A DNA stretch of 64,000 nt from Pseudothermotoga elfii DSM 9442 = NBRC 107921. Lineage in GTDB: Bacteria; Thermotogota; Thermotogae; Thermotogales; DSM-5069. Shown here piece by piece: positions 27,870 through 39,611 of this stretch (its first letter is position 1; each line of letters opens with the position of its first letter). The position numbers were made by a program, and so were the translations under genes. The notes under the pieces are model-generated. The model searched no databases. It saw nothing but the letters and a program-made list of their open reading frames with translations, and was not told the origin of the DNA. Location: the NCBI RefSeq assembly GCF_000504085.1, contig NC_022792.1:682001-746000 (forward strand), written 5' to 3'.

Positions 27870-28705
27870 CTCGCATTTCTTATCGAAGAAGCAATATATA
27901 TCATTGCCATCAGCGCATTAAAGACAACTGGATATTGGTCATGAGATAGCGAAACTGTCCTACCGTCGATTCTCTCAACTCCAGGCATCAGCTCAACCGC
28001 ATCTGCATAAGATGTATCTTTAAACTCTACTCTTAATTCAACGGGATTGGCGAAATTGATTAACGGCAGTTGATGTCTTTCTATCTCAACAGCCTTCTTA
28101 ACTGCCTGTTTGATTTCACTCATAACTGAGGTTATTGGTTTCATAATGGCAGCATACCTGCTTATACCTTCTTTAGTCACAACGTATTCGTATTTTCCCA
28201 TGAAGAGATCCTTTAATTCTCTCTTCAACATCTCATCGCCCACGATTAGTGCCACCGGAACTCCGTGATATCCAGCAAAAGCCGCGTTTATAACTGCTTC
28301 ATTCATCCTTTTTCCATTTATCCAGATGTTGTGAACCAGCGAACTGGAGTACGTATGATCCATAATTCCATTTTGACAGCCAATGCCAGCATGGTACCCT
28401 ATAAAAAATACTCTATCGAAGCTTTCGTTTAGCCCACTCATCATGAAATCTTTTCTTAATGATCCGTGGACAATCTTGACTCTATCGTATTGTTTTGTTA
28501 TTCCATAAGGAATGTTATCACCGCGACTGTGGGAATCTGAGATGACAACTTCACTGATATCGGCGCCAGAATCAAATAAGCCATCTAAAACAGCCTTCAA
28601 GTGTTCCTGCAACAGATCAATAGATTGTTTGTTCCCTGGATCCACTTCCTGCCACATCGATATTCCAGCCAAGCCTTCCATATCAACTGAGATGTAAATT
28701 TTCAT
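27866..28705 (-). CDS. dppA: M55 family D-aminopeptidase
   Basis: 279 residues. The M55 family cleaves short D-amino-acid peptides with a di-zinc centre. Metal-binding Asp8/Glu10 lie in SVDMEGLAGI, and further ligands are in ISDSHSRGDN, FIGYHAG and FAGYHGVPVALIVGDE. Homologue DppA of Bacillus is a self-compartmentalised decamer with D-Ala specificity. Starts in an ATGA overlap with the GGDEF gene and ends in GTGA with the phosphotransacylase-like gene. It could salvage cell-wall D-Ala peptides. Confidence 0.92.
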   Translation of the reverse strand: MKIYISVDMEGLAGISMWQEVDPGNKQSIDLLQEHLKAVLDGLFDSGADISEVVISDSHSRGDNIPYGITKQYDRVKIVHGSLRKDFMMSGLNESFDRVFFIGYHAGIGCQNGIMDHTYSSSLVHNIWINGKRMNEAVINAAFAGYHGVPVALIVGDEMLKRELKDLFMGKYEYVVTKEGISRYAAIMKPITSVMSEIKQAVKKAVEIERHQLPLINFANPVELRVEFKDTSYADAVELMPGVERIDGRTVSLSHDQYPVVFNALMAMIYIASSIRNAR

Positions 28706-30309
28706 CTTGCGCCCCTCCTTTTCTGCTTATACATTGTTCTATCTGCAATTTTCAAGACATCTTCAAGTGATTTTGAGCCGTCATAAACAGATATACCAAA
28801 ACTTATTGTAATCTGTTCGTCAAGTTCAGGTATAATTATCTCTGAAACTCTTTTTGCAAGCCTATTTGCAATTCTTTTTGCCTTTGATTTGTCTGTGTCT
28901 GAAAGCATTATTAGAAATTCGTCTCCCCCGTACCTGACAACCAGATCCATTTTCCTGACACATTTTGTTAGAGTTTGCCCAATTTCCCGCAGTACTTTAT
29001 CGCCAACTATGTGTCCATATTTGTCGTTTATGGTCTTGAAACGGTCAACATCTATCATGATAAGGGAAATTGTCCCACCTTTTCTTTCTATAATACCTTG
29101 GAACCTGTCAAAATATTCTGTAAAGTAATACCTTGTATAGCAACCAGTTAATGGATCAGTAATCGCAATTTTTCTGTACTTGTTTCTCTCGTTATCAAGT
29201 TCGTCAAAAAGCATCTTCACTTTAAGACCGACACTTATTTCCTTTGCAACTAATTCAAAGACAGCAAGATGAGATTCAGAAAACGCATTTATGGATTTTT
29301 TTTGGAAACTTACTGCTCCAACAATCTGCCCATCGACATTCAAAGGTATTCCCACATAGCTCCATATGTATTTCGTTTCACCTTTAATCAAAGATTTTGG
29401 TTTGTAGGGGTCTATCCGGACGGTTTTTGAATTTGGTATGTAGATCATCTCTTTTTTATCTATAACGTAATTTGAAAAACCACGATAACCACGGCTAATC
29501 TTTAAACCGCTTATTTCTTTTTCTTGGTTGATCCCATATTCAATATTCAATTCTTCTCCTTCAATTAGGATTAGATAGAAAGTATCTATCGGTATTATCT
29601 CGTTGACTTTCTCATATATAACCTTCCCTATCTTTTTCAGGTCAGTTTTTTCACGACCAAGAATGTCTACAATTTCCTCTAATAGAGAGAGCCGGGTTCC
29701 CATCGTTTTAAGTTCTTTGTATCTCTTTTCAGCCATCACTTCAGCTGTTATTTCTCTGAGAACTACAACAGCATCGTTGTTCATAGGTATTGCGATAACT
29801 CTAAGGGTTTTTCCATCCACCTCTACTTCTCCTTGATTTGTTGATTGACTTAGAAAAGCCTTTTCAATAATGCTCGCCAGTTTTTTCCAGAATTCTGAGT
29901 TACTTTCGTTAGCTTTGATAATGTGTGGTTTGTTGCAAAACAGTATTTCCATTTTCTGATTCACAATAATAATTGGTGATATTGCCTGGTTTTTGAGAAT
30001 TATGTCAACATATTTGACAAGAACTTGGTTCGGAGCAAAGATCAATAAAGAGTATATTGATCCTTTTGATTTTACCGATAAACAACTTAGATTTTTCCAG
30101 ATACCACATTTTGTCAACGGGACAGATATAGTTTTTTCAAGATTATTTATACTCTCTTTTACCAGATCTGACAGAATTGTTTGAAAGTCGGTGCTTTTCT
30201 TTATAGTTTGATCTATAAACAACTGGTTAGCTTGAACCTGCGAGCCATTGATGAAAACAGCTGAAGGAACTATGTTTCTTTCGCAAAACCATTCAAAAAA
30301 ATCTTTCAT
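28702..30309 (-). CDS. GAF-GGDEF diguanylate cyclase
   Basis: 535 residues. A PAS-like N-terminal region (ISPIIIVNQKMEILFCN) precedes a GAF domain at about residues 205-360 (DTFYLILIEGEELNIEYG ... VGAVSFQKKS) and a C-terminal GGDEF domain. The active-site GGDEF is intact at 461-465, and RKMD five residues before it is an intact inhibitory I-site, so an active, product-inhibited c-di-GMP synthase is expected. No signal peptide or transmembrane span, so a cytoplasmic sensor. GAGGTGG precedes the ATG. First gene of the operon with dppA. Confidence 0.9.
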   Translation of the reverse strand: MKDFFEWFCERNIVPSAVFINGSQVQANQLFIDQTIKKSTDFQTILSDLVKESINNLEKTISVPLTKCGIWKNLSCLSVKSKGSIYSLLIFAPNQVLVKYVDIILKNQAISPIIIVNQKMEILFCNKPHIIKANESNSEFWKKLASIIEKAFLSQSTNQGEVEVDGKTLRVIAIPMNNDAVVVLREITAEVMAEKRYKELKTMGTRLSLLEEIVDILGREKTDLKKIGKVIYEKVNEIIPIDTFYLILIEGEELNIEYGINQEKEISGLKISRGYRGFSNYVIDKKEMIYIPNSKTVRIDPYKPKSLIKGETKYIWSYVGIPLNVDGQIVGAVSFQKKSINAFSESHLAVFELVAKEISVGLKVKMLFDELDNERNKYRKIAITDPLTGCYTRYYFTEYFDRFQGIIERKGGTISLIMIDVDRFKTINDKYGHIVGDKVLREIGQTLTKCVRKMDLVVRYGGDEFLIMLSDTDKSKAKRIANRLAKRVSEIIIPELDEQITISFGISVYDGSKSLEDVLKIADRTMYKQKRRGAR

Positions 30310-30328
30310 TGGTCCACCTCAAATGTCA

Positions 30329-30337
30329 ATGATACCA
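30329..30337 (-). promoter_or_regulatory. Extended -10 promoter of the GGDEF-dppA operon
   Basis: Minus-strand TGG-TATCAT (30337 to 30329) lies 20 nt before the GGDEF ATG; no good -35 is visible. The same TGG-TATCAT element is found in the tRNA-Leu promoter of this window. The leader would be about 13 nt. Confidence 0.45.
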
Positions 30338-30340
30338 TTT

Positions 30341-30368
30341 TTGAATTTCATCGGTATGGTGATATGAT
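30341..30368 (+). promoter_or_regulatory. Promoter of the radical SAM/methylmalonyl-CoA mutase operon
   Basis: TTGAAT (30341-30346), 16-nt spacer, TATGAT (30363-30368). It starts only a few bases from the divergent GGDEF -10, so the two promoters are back to back. If used, transcription begins near 30375, which places ATG 30364 inside the -10 and favours ATG 30385 as the start of the radical SAM gene. Confidence 0.5.
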
Positions 30369-30384
30369 CAATCTTGGTGATGCT

Positions 30385-31155
30385 ATGATATTGGTGGATC
30401 CACAGTTTACTGTACCTGTCTCAGTAACTGGAGAATGGTGCGCACTGAACTGCCTCCATTGTGGCAAACATTATCTGAGGAGCATGAAGCAGATAGGTGA
30501 AATGGAAAATTATGCCAAGATGGGTTACAGATCTTTTCTTATAACAGGAGGATTGAATCTTAAAGGGGAGATACCTTACAATGGTGTTTTGAAGAAGCTA
30601 AAACAGATTAAAGAACGGTATGGCCTTGTTTACAATTTTCATATAGGTTTTCCGGAAATAAATCTGAGCTTTCTGAAAGATATTGCAGATGTCGTCAGTT
30701 TTGATTTCTTTGCTGATAAAAGACTGATGAAAAAAATATATGGTTTGCAGAGAGACATCGATTTACAAATAGAGACAGCCATGTCGTCTGGCGTAACCTG
30801 TGTTCCACACCTGACAGTAGGGATTGATTGCGGAAAGATCTCCCACGAATTTGAAGCACTTGAGGTTCTTGCAAAATATTTTCAATCTATTGTTCTAAAT
30901 ATTTTTGTACCAACACGCGGAACTGCCTTCGAGTTGTGCAACCCTCCAAGCATAGAAGATGCCAAAAATGTATTTTTTCACGCAAGGAAGTTTTTTAAAA
31001 AAATAGCTCTTGGCTGTATGCAACCTCGTGGAAATTACAGACTTCTGCTCCAAAATGAATTATCAGAAGTGGTTGATGTTATCGTTAAACCAGTGAAAAA
31101 AAGCTCAAATTATTTTCGGGGATGCTGTGCTTTTGCATTAAAAAGCGAGTTTTAG
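30385..31155 (+). CDS. Radical SAM protein (biotin synthase-like, uncharacterised group)
   Basis: 256 residues from ATG 30385, preceded by GGTGAT; an in-frame ATG at 30364 lies within the likely -10. The Fe-S/SAM motif is CALNCLHC (CX3CX2C), with a GGLNLKGEI segment corresponding to the SAM-contacting glycines. It resembles uncharacterised homologues of biotin/lipoyl synthase (COG1856-like, from memory). There are further Cys residues near the C terminus (GCMQPRG, RGCCAF) that might bind a second cluster. It is 11 nt upstream of methylmalonyl-CoA mutase, so a role linked to that pathway or its cofactor is possible but unproven. Confidence 0.8.
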   Translation: MILVDPQFTVPVSVTGEWCALNCLHCGKHYLRSMKQIGEMENYAKMGYRSFLITGGLNLKGEIPYNGVLKKLKQIKERYGLVYNFHIGFPEINLSFLKDIADVVSFDFFADKRLMKKIYGLQRDIDLQIETAMSSGVTCVPHLTVGIDCGKISHEFEALEVLAKYFQSIVLNIFVPTRGTAFELCNPPSIEDAKNVFFHARKFFKKIALGCMQPRGNYRLLLQNELSEVVDVIVKPVKKSSNYFRGCCAFALKSEF

Positions 31156-31166
31156 GAGGTGTTTTT

Positions 31167-32846
31167 GTGTACGAAAAAGAATTTTTAAAAATGCTCTCAA
31201 GATCATTTGAAGAGTGGGAGGAAGATCTTTCGAAAGACCTTCAAAAATACCCGGAGAGGCAAGAAGGGTTCTTTTCTCAGGCTGGATATGAATTAAAGCG
31301 AGTTTATACACCTCTTGATATAGCAGACCTGAATTACTTTGAAGAAATCGGCTTTCCGGGGGATTATCCCTACACAAGAGGTGTTCAGAGAACTATGTAC
31401 AGAGGAAGATTGTGGACAATGCGTCAATATGCTGGTTTTGGAACGGCTGAGGAAACGAATGAAAGGTTCAAATATCTGCTTCAACAAGGGCAAACAGGTT
31501 TGTCGGTTGCTTTTGACTTACCGACCCAGGTGGGGTATGATTCGGACCATCCTCTGGCCGAGGGTGAAGTGGGCCGGGTTGGGGTCGCAGTCGATTCGCT
31601 TAAAGATATAGAAATTCTTTTTGATGGAATACCTTTAAAAAGTGTAAGTACTTCTATGACTATTAACTCAACTGCGGCTATTTTGCTCGCAATGTATGCG
31701 ATCACAGCACAGAAACAGGGAGCCAAAATAAGCGAATTACGTGGGACAATACAAAACGATATACTCAAAGAATATATAGCAAGGGGAACTTATATTTTTC
31801 CTCCTCAACCGTCTATGAAGATAATTACAGATATTTTTGAATTTTGCGCAAAAAATATGCCGCGCTGGAACACAATAAGTATAAGCGGGTATCATATAAG
31901 AGAAGCTGGTGCAAATGCTGTTCAGGAACTCGCATTTACTTTTTGCGATGCTATTGCTTATGTTGAAGCAGCTATAAACTCTGGACTTGATCCAAATGTA
32001 TTTGGTAAACAGATATCTTTCTTTTTTGCGGCACATAACAATTTTTTGGAGGAAATAGCAAAGTTCAGAGCAGCAAGGCGCATATGGGCAAAACTCATGA
32101 AAAGAAGATTCAATGTCACAAACCCCGACGCAATGAAATTGCGTTTTCATACTCAAACAGGTGGATCAACTTTGACTGCTCAGCAACCTTTGAACAATAT
32201 AGTGAGAGTTGCTCTTCAAGCGCTTGCGGCTGTCCTTGGAGGGACACAGTCTTTGCACACGAATTCTTATGATGAGGCACTGGGATTACCGACAGAAGAA
32301 TCAGTGCGTGTGGCGTTGAGAACGCAACAAATAATTGCCTATGAATCAGGTGTAGCTGATACAGTAGATCCACTGGCAGGCTCATTTGCCATAGAGACAC
32401 TGACCAAAAATATTGAAGAGGCTGTGTGGCAATACATAGAAAAAATAGACTCACTTGGTGGTATGGTCAGAGCAATTGAATCTGGATTTGTTCAAAAAGA
32501 GATTCACAATAGCGCGTATAGGCAACAAATTGCTGTGGAGAAAGGTGAACAAATAGTGGTTGGTGTCAATGCCTTTCAGGCAGATCAAGAACACCAGGTC
32601 AAAAATGTATTGAAAGTTGATCCGGCTCTGGAGAAAAAACAGATAAATGCATTGAGGCAACTGAAAAATCAGCGTGACAATGAAACAGTCCGCAGATCTC
32701 TACGCAACCTGAGAGATGCTGCTAAGAAAGGTGAAAATATAATTCCATACGTCTTTGAGGCAGTTTCATGTTACGCTACATTGGGAGAAATTTCAGATGT
32801 TCTGAGAGAAGTTTACGGTGAATACACTGAGTCAACCATACTGTGA
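31167..32846 (+). CDS. Methylmalonyl-CoA mutase, large (catalytic) subunit
   Basis: 559 residues from GTG 31167, preceded by AGGAGGT; the frame is open further to 31122 without a better start. It is the TIM-barrel part of the adenosylcobalamin-dependent mutase (succinyl-CoA to (R)-methylmalonyl-CoA). Landmarks: [55 protein letters not shown] (substrate/CoA site) and [17 protein letters not shown]. The B12-binding domain is a separate gene directly downstream, as in archaeal-type split mutases. An epimerase is not in the window. Confidence 0.95.
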   Translation: MYEKEFLKMLSRSFEEWEEDLSKDLQKYPERQEGFFSQAGYELKRVYTPLDIADLNYFEEIGFPGDYPYTRGVQRTMYRGRLWTMRQYAGFGTAEETNERFKYLLQQGQTGLSVAFDLPTQVGYDSDHPLAEGEVGRVGVAVDSLKDIEILFDGIPLKSVSTSMTINSTAAILLAMYAITAQKQGAKISELRGTIQNDILKEYIARGTYIFPPQPSMKIITDIFEFCAKNMPRWNTISISGYHIREAGANAVQELAFTFCDAIAYVEAAINSGLDPNVFGKQISFFFAAHNNFLEEIAKFRAARRIWAKLMKRRFNVTNPDAMKLRFHTQTGGSTLTAQQPLNNIVRVALQALAAVLGGTQSLHTNSYDEALGLPTEESVRVALRTQQIIAYESGVADTVDPLAGSFAIETLTKNIEEAVWQYIEKIDSLGGMVRAIESGFVQKEIHNSAYRQQIAVEKGEQIVVGVNAFQADQEHQVKNVLKVDPALEKKQINALRQLKNQRDNETVRRSLRNLRDAAKKGENIIPYVFEAVSCYATLGEISDVLREVYGEYTESTIL

Positions 32847-32858
32847 GGGGTGGTAACT

Positions 32859-33275
32859 GTGAAGATGTTCAGAATCCTTATTGCAAAACCGGGTCTCGAT
32901 GGTCATGATCGTGGTGCCAAAGTTGTTGCCCATGCACTTCGCGATGCAGGTTTTGAGGTTATATATACTGGATTAAGGCAAACTCCTGAACAAATAGTCA
33001 GAACGGCTATACAGGAAGATGTCGATTTGATAGGTCTTTCGATTTTATCGGGCGCCCATTTGCAGCTTTCGCGAAAGGTAATTGATTTGATGAAAAAGGA
33101 AGGAATCGATCACATACCGTTGTTTGTTGGCGGCATTATACCTGCTGATGATGTTGATGAACTTCTTCGAATAGGTGTAAAGAAGGTCTTTGGACCAGGT
33201 ACGCCGCTGTCTGAAATTGTTCAACAAGTGAAAATTCTCTTAAGCGGAGGAGTGACTAATACCAGTGAATCATAA
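32859..33275 (+). CDS. Methylmalonyl-CoA mutase, small cobalamin-binding subunit
   Basis: 138 residues from GTG 32859, preceded by GAGGGG; another GTG at 32850 lies in that Shine-Dalgarno. The DxHxxG cobalamin motif is present as GLDGHDRGA, followed by LSILSGAH and GGIIPADD loops. It provides the base-off/His-on B12-binding domain that completes the mutase with the upstream gene. It overlaps the GTPase gene by 11 nt. Confidence 0.95.
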   Translation: MKMFRILIAKPGLDGHDRGAKVVAHALRDAGFEVIYTGLRQTPEQIVRTAIQEDVDLIGLSILSGAHLQLSRKVIDLMKKEGIDHIPLFVGGIIPADDVDELLRIGVKKVFGPGTPLSEIVQQVKILLSGGVTNTSES

Positions 33276-34149
33276 GTTACTTGCCAGATTAATCAGCAAA
33301 ATTGAGAATAATCCGGATCAGACTCCGGAGATTTTGAAGGATTTTCAGCCAGGATATTCAAAAATTATAGGTTTTACAGGAAGTCCCGGAGTGGGAAAGA
33401 GCACTTTGTTGAACCAAATTATCAAAGAGGTTCGAAAAGAGAATTTTACTGCGGCTGTTGTGGCTGTTGATCCATCAAGCCCTTTTTCAAAAGGAGCATT
33501 CCTTGGAGATAGGATTAGAATGAGAGATCATTTTCTCGATGATGGGGTTTTCATAAGGAGTCTTGCTTCCAGAGGAGCTCTCGGGGGATTAAGCGATTCT
33601 ACTTTTGATGTGGTCAATTTGCTGGAAGCTGCAGGTTTTGATTATATATTTATTGAAACGGTTGGGATTGGGCAGGCCGAGGTCGAAATTTCGAATTTAG
33701 CAGACATAGTGGTTTTGGTTCTCTCTCCCGGTTTGGGTGACGATGTACAAATGATGAAAGCAGGGGTTATGGAAATAGCAGACTTATACGTTATCAACAA
33801 AGCGGACCTTTCTGAAAGCGATACTCTTTGTAGTCAGCTTTTATCGTTTCTTTCACTTTCAAACGAACAAAAAGATGAATCGCGAGTTATAAAAACAAGT
33901 GCGTCAAATGGTGAAGGTATTTCGGAGCTGTTTAGCAGAATGAACAAATTATGGGAGATCTATAAAAAAGAAGAAGTTCTCAACTCAAGGAGAAGAAGCC
34001 GTACAAGGCATCATGCTGAGAATATTCTGAGACGTATGATCCAGCAGGCCGTAGAAGGCGTAGATGGCGAAAATCCGTATGCTATTGTAGAAAAAGCTTT
34101 TGAAAAAATATGCGTGTCAAAAAAATATGGTCAGGGGGGAGGGATTTGA
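33265..34149 (+). CDS. meaB: MeaB/ArgK-type G3E GTPase, methylmalonyl-CoA mutase chaperone
   Basis: 294 residues. MeaB gates delivery of adenosylcobalamin to the mutase and protects it from inactivation. P-loop GSPGVGKSTLLNQ, AVDPSSPFSKGAFLGDRIRM, the ETVGIGQAEVE switch and NKAD (guanine specificity) are visible. GTG start overlaps the small subunit gene. The C-terminal residues YGQGGGI are encoded by the antisense strand of a tRNA-Pro gene, with the TGA stop inside the tRNA. The family normally ends near residue 300-330, so the end may have been reshaped by the tRNA gene. Confidence 0.93.
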   Translation: MNHKLLARLISKIENNPDQTPEILKDFQPGYSKIIGFTGSPGVGKSTLLNQIIKEVRKENFTAAVVAVDPSSPFSKGAFLGDRIRMRDHFLDDGVFIRSLASRGALGGLSDSTFDVVNLLEAAGFDYIFIETVGIGQAEVEISNLADIVVLVLSPGLGDDVQMMKAGVMEIADLYVINKADLSESDTLCSQLLSFLSLSNEQKDESRVIKTSASNGEGISELFSRMNKLWEIYKKEEVLNSRRRSRTRHHAENILRRMIQQAVEGVDGENPYAIVEKAFEKICVSKKYGQGGGI

Positions 34150-34203
34150 ACCCTCGGCCTCCGGACCCCGATTCCGGCGTTCTTCCTTCTGAACTACCCC
34201 CTG
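34128..34203 (-). tRNA. tRNA-Pro, anticodon CGG
   Basis: 76 nt including encoded CCA. Acceptor CAGGGGG pairs with CCCCCTG, discriminator A. D stem GTTC/GAAC, anticodon stem CCGGA/TCCGG with 7-nt loop ATCGGGG, placing CGG at positions 34-36, T arm GAGGG-TTCAAAT-CCCTC. C1-G72 and A73 agree with proline identity. Its 3' 22 nt overlap the end of meaB on the opposite strand. Confidence 0.95.
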
Positions 34204-34220
34204 AACTTTCTCAACATTCA

Positions 34221-34249
34221 AATATACCACAAATCTCAAAACCTGGCAA
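34221..34249 (-). promoter_or_regulatory. Promoter of tRNA-Pro
   Basis: On the minus strand TTGCCA (34249-34244), a 17-nt spacer ending in TGG, and TATATT (34226-34221). Transcription would begin about 34214, 11 nt before the tRNA. This is one of the best promoter matches in the window. Confidence 0.7.
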
Positions 34250-34320
34250 CGATGAGTAAGCCATTTGCAGAAGTGGGAACTTCTTTTGCTAATTGTGTTA
34301 AAATTGCTCGGGGTGATATT

Positions 34321-34980
34321 TTGCTTGCTGTTGTGGGTATTCTGCCAAAAGAAGTTGAACTGCTTGTTAATGCTCTGAAGCCTAAATTAGAGGTATTCGA
34401 AGTCATGAAACGTCCAGCCTGGAGAGGCTTAATAGGAGATAATGAGATATTAATTTCGTGTGGTTGTGTTGGGAAAGTTGAAACAGCTTGCCTTGCCCAG
34501 AAATTAATAGATCAGTTCAAAATAAGTGGTTTGATCCTAATTGGTGCCGCAGGTGCACTGAAAGATGATATAACATTTGGTACTTTAATAGCTGGCACAG
34601 AGTACATAGAATATGATTTTACCCCTCGAATTAATGTTGATTTGATACTTCAGCCATCTCAGGTTTGTTTCACACAGTTTATGGAGAGTGACGATTTTGT
34701 TTATGGAACGATTGCATCCGGTGATCGATTTGTGTCTTCTGAAGCTATGGCTAAGGAAATTTACGAATCCACATCAGCGATATGCGTTGATATGGATTCA
34801 GCTGCTGCCGCAAAAGTTTGTGTGGAAAATGGCAAAGATTTTCTTGCTTTAAAGGTAATTGTAGATGTTGTCGGTTCAAAAGCCGTCGAGCAGTATATTG
34901 AAAATCATCCGAAATTCGGGATGAAACCTGCAATGGTGTTAGCGGAGTTTTTGACGAACAACTTTATGTTTTGTGGGTGA
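34321..34980 (+). CDS. MTA/SAH nucleosidase-like nucleoside phosphorylase family protein
   Basis: 219 residues if started at TTG 34321, preceded by CGGGGTGAT and matching the usual family N terminus (LAVVGILPKEVELL); the open frame back to ATG 34252 would add 23 residues overlapping the tRNA-Pro promoter region. LIGAAGALKDDITFGTLIAG and VDMDSAAAAKVC match the purine-nucleoside-phosphorylase fold of MtnN, and the catalytic Asp is in LKVIVDVVG. Likely hydrolyses 5'-methylthioadenosine and/or S-adenosylhomocysteine. The VDMDSAA variant replaces the usual VEMEGAA, so specificity is uncertain. 3 nt before ligA. Confidence 0.78.
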   Translation: MLAVVGILPKEVELLVNALKPKLEVFEVMKRPAWRGLIGDNEILISCGCVGKVETACLAQKLIDQFKISGLILIGAAGALKDDITFGTLIAGTEYIEYDFTPRINVDLILQPSQVCFTQFMESDDFVYGTIASGDRFVSSEAMAKEIYESTSAICVDMDSAAAAKVCVENGKDFLALKVIVDVVGSKAVEQYIENHPKFGMKPAMVLAEFLTNNFMFCG

Positions 34981-37627
<2,647 letters not shown>

Positions 37628-37630
37628 TAT

Positions 37631-39022
37631 TCACCACTCCGTCATGATTTTATAAAAAAGCTGAGCATAAATCCTTGCTACGAGTAAAAGATCGTCCAAT
37701 GCAATTCTCTCATCGGGTTGATGTTCTGTTTCTAATCTTCCAGGAAGCAGCGGGCCAAATGCAACACCACACGGGACAGCTCTCGCATAAGTTCCTCCTC
37801 CTGTCGTAAGAAGCTCTGCTTTCTGCCCGGTTACATCGGTGTAGATTTCACTTAAGATTTTTATCAGCTCACTATCTGGAGAAACAAAAAGAGGGGCAAG
37901 ATGATTTTGAGGTTCAACTTGAAGAGGCTTGAGTGCTTCTTTTATTTGCTTGGTGAGCATCGTTTCAGAATAAAATACAGGATATCTTATATTAATAACG
38001 GCAGTTATTTTTTCAGGATCCATCCTCAGTGTTCCGAGATTAACAGTTAAAGGTCCTGCAATGCAATCTGTACCGGCAATTCTTAATGAAGTTCCATCGG
38101 TTTCATACCCAATTTTTGCAAAAATGGTTCGCAGAAACGTTGATAGGTCCTCGCAATTGATATCGATAGTCCTTAGAAAGTCCAGCAAAGCTGATATTGC
38201 GTTAACGCCAGTTTGTGGTTTAGACCCGTGGGCAGATTTACCTGTTATTTTTATTTTTAATTCATCTCCGTCAATATTCCAGAACACTTTAGCACCATTC
38301 TGGGGAGTGAATTCTTTCAATTTTTCAAGGATTTCTTCTCTAACGGGTTTTAATACAGCCAGAGCTTCTTGAGGTACCATATTTGAGGCCTCTCCGCCCT
38401 TGAGCAGGACGACCTGAGTGTCTTTATTTTTATGCAGGTGTTGAGTTATTGTATAGTTTATTATTCCTTTTTCAGCATATATAATTGGAAAATTCGCATC
38501 AGGTGTAACTGCGTATATCGGAATTTCTTCCTTTTCAAAATAATGTTTAACACCTTCCCAGCCAGATTCTTCATCGCAACCAAGGATGATTCTAATACGA
38601 TTTTTCGGATTAATCCTGGACTCTTTAACAGCTTTTAAAGCAAAGATGGCTGCTACAGTTGGACCTTTATCGTCTGAAGACCCTCTTCCCCATAAATAGC
38701 CATCTTTTATAATCCCTCCGTATGGATCTACCGTCCATCCGTCACCTTCTGGTACCACATCCAGATGTCCAAGGACCGCGAATAACTTACCTTTAGTTCC
38801 ATATTCGATGTGTCCTGCGTACCCATCAATGTTTTTCACATTGAAGCCCCATTGCTTGCCCATATTCAAAGCTGCCTCAAGAGCCTTTGCGATTCCTTCT
38901 CCAAAAGGTTTACCATCTCCAGCGGGTTGGGATTTAACTGATTTGATCTTAACGAGGTTTGAAGCTGCATCAAACAATTTATTGCTGTTTACAAGCACGA
39001 ATTCGTCGACCGTTTTGTTCAC
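37631..39022 (-). CDS. pepV: PepV-type M20 dipeptidase
   Basis: 463 residues from GTG 39022, which has GGAGG 8 nt upstream; the frame continues to 39052 but the Shine-Dalgarno lies within that extension. M20 di-zinc landmarks: AVLGHLDVVPEGDGW, GRGSSDDKGPTVAA, GCDEESGWEGVKHYF and VTPDANFPI. The family releases the N-terminal residue from di- and some tripeptides, including D-amino-acid or beta-Ala dipeptides. Position suggests general peptide use; it is followed by a secreted protein gene. Confidence 0.9.
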   Translation of the reverse strand: MNKTVDEFVLVNSNKLFDAASNLVKIKSVKSQPAGDGKPFGEGIAKALEAALNMGKQWGFNVKNIDGYAGHIEYGTKGKLFAVLGHLDVVPEGDGWTVDPYGGIIKDGYLWGRGSSDDKGPTVAAIFALKAVKESRINPKNRIRIILGCDEESGWEGVKHYFEKEEIPIYAVTPDANFPIIYAEKGIINYTITQHLHKNKDTQVVLLKGGEASNMVPQEALAVLKPVREEILEKLKEFTPQNGAKVFWNIDGDELKIKITGKSAHGSKPQTGVNAISALLDFLRTIDINCEDLSTFLRTIFAKIGYETDGTSLRIAGTDCIAGPLTVNLGTLRMDPEKITAVINIRYPVFYSETMLTKQIKEALKPLQVEPQNHLAPLFVSPDSELIKILSEIYTDVTGQKAELLTTGGGTYARAVPCGVAFGPLLPGRLETEHQPDERIALDDLLLVARIYAQLFYKIMTEW

Positions 39023-39045
39023 AAAATTCACCTCCATAACAAAAT

Positions 39046-39054
39046 GATACAATA
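39046..39054 (+). promoter_or_regulatory. Extended -10 for the secreted-protein/phosphoesterase pair
   Basis: TGA-TACAAT at 39046-39054, with transcription expected near 39061 and a leader of about 14 nt before ATG 39075. No clear -35. It lies in the 52-nt gap divergent from pepV. Confidence 0.4.
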
Positions 39055-39074
39055 AATATGGTGGTGTTGAAAGA

Positions 39075-39611
39075 ATGAGATTTTCGGTAATGATTTTTTT
39101 GTTTTTTTCAGTATTTATTTTCGGGAATGTGCTTTACAGCGATTACTTTGGCTATTCTTTATTTGATTCACGAGCATGCTTGATCTGGTCTCCAGAGGAA
39201 ATGACGTTTATGCTTTCGCCAATTGAGAATATTACCGTAATTACTGGAAAAGAGTTTGCAGTTTTAGCGAATATACTCAGGTATTCCAGAATTGAAGTTT
39301 CTGCGAAATTTTCAAAAATGGGCACAACTTTTTACATTCAGGACAGGAAGCCGTTTATTTCGTTTAATCACTTTACTATTGGCTTTGATTTTTCGAAAAA
39401 AAAGAGTGTATTTTTCTCGTCCATACTTGATACATATGGTGTCCTTCCAGATCAGTTTGTGAATCTTGGTACATCATTGAGAATATACGAAGATGGATCG
39501 AGAATTTTAAGATTGATCGCACAAATTAGATTCTGGCGCAGCGGAATAATTGCATCTATTTATTACGGTGGTGATAGGCTTTGCGATGTATCGTTTTATT
39601 TTTCCTTTTAA
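39075..39611 (+). CDS. Small predicted secreted protein, unknown function
   Basis: 178 residues with an N-terminal signal peptide (RFSVMIFLFFSVFIFGNVLYS). The mature part is rich in aromatic, strand-forming segments (FNHFTIGFDFSKKKSVFF, LRLIAQIRFWRSGIIASIYY), as in the secreted protein on the other side of pepV, but I cannot show homology. Its last 31 nt overlap the phosphoesterase gene. Confidence 0.6.
   Translation: MRFSVMIFLFFSVFIFGNVLYSDYFGYSLFDSRACLIWSPEEMTFMLSPIENITVITGKEFAVLANILRYSRIEVSAKFSKMGTTFYIQDRKPFISFNHFTIGFDFSKKKSVFFSSILDTYGVLPDQFVNLGTSLRIYEDGSRILRLIAQIRFWRSGIIASIYYGGDRLCDVSFYFSF

Noticed and set aside
30310-30384. Cobalamin riboswitch before the B12-dependent mutase operon
   Set aside because: The gap is only about 75 nt and holds back-to-back promoters; no B12-box-like sequence is seen.
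31122-31166. Upstream extension of the mutase large subunit
   Set aside because: It overlaps the radical SAM gene and contains the Shine-Dalgarno AGGAGGT used by GTG 31167.
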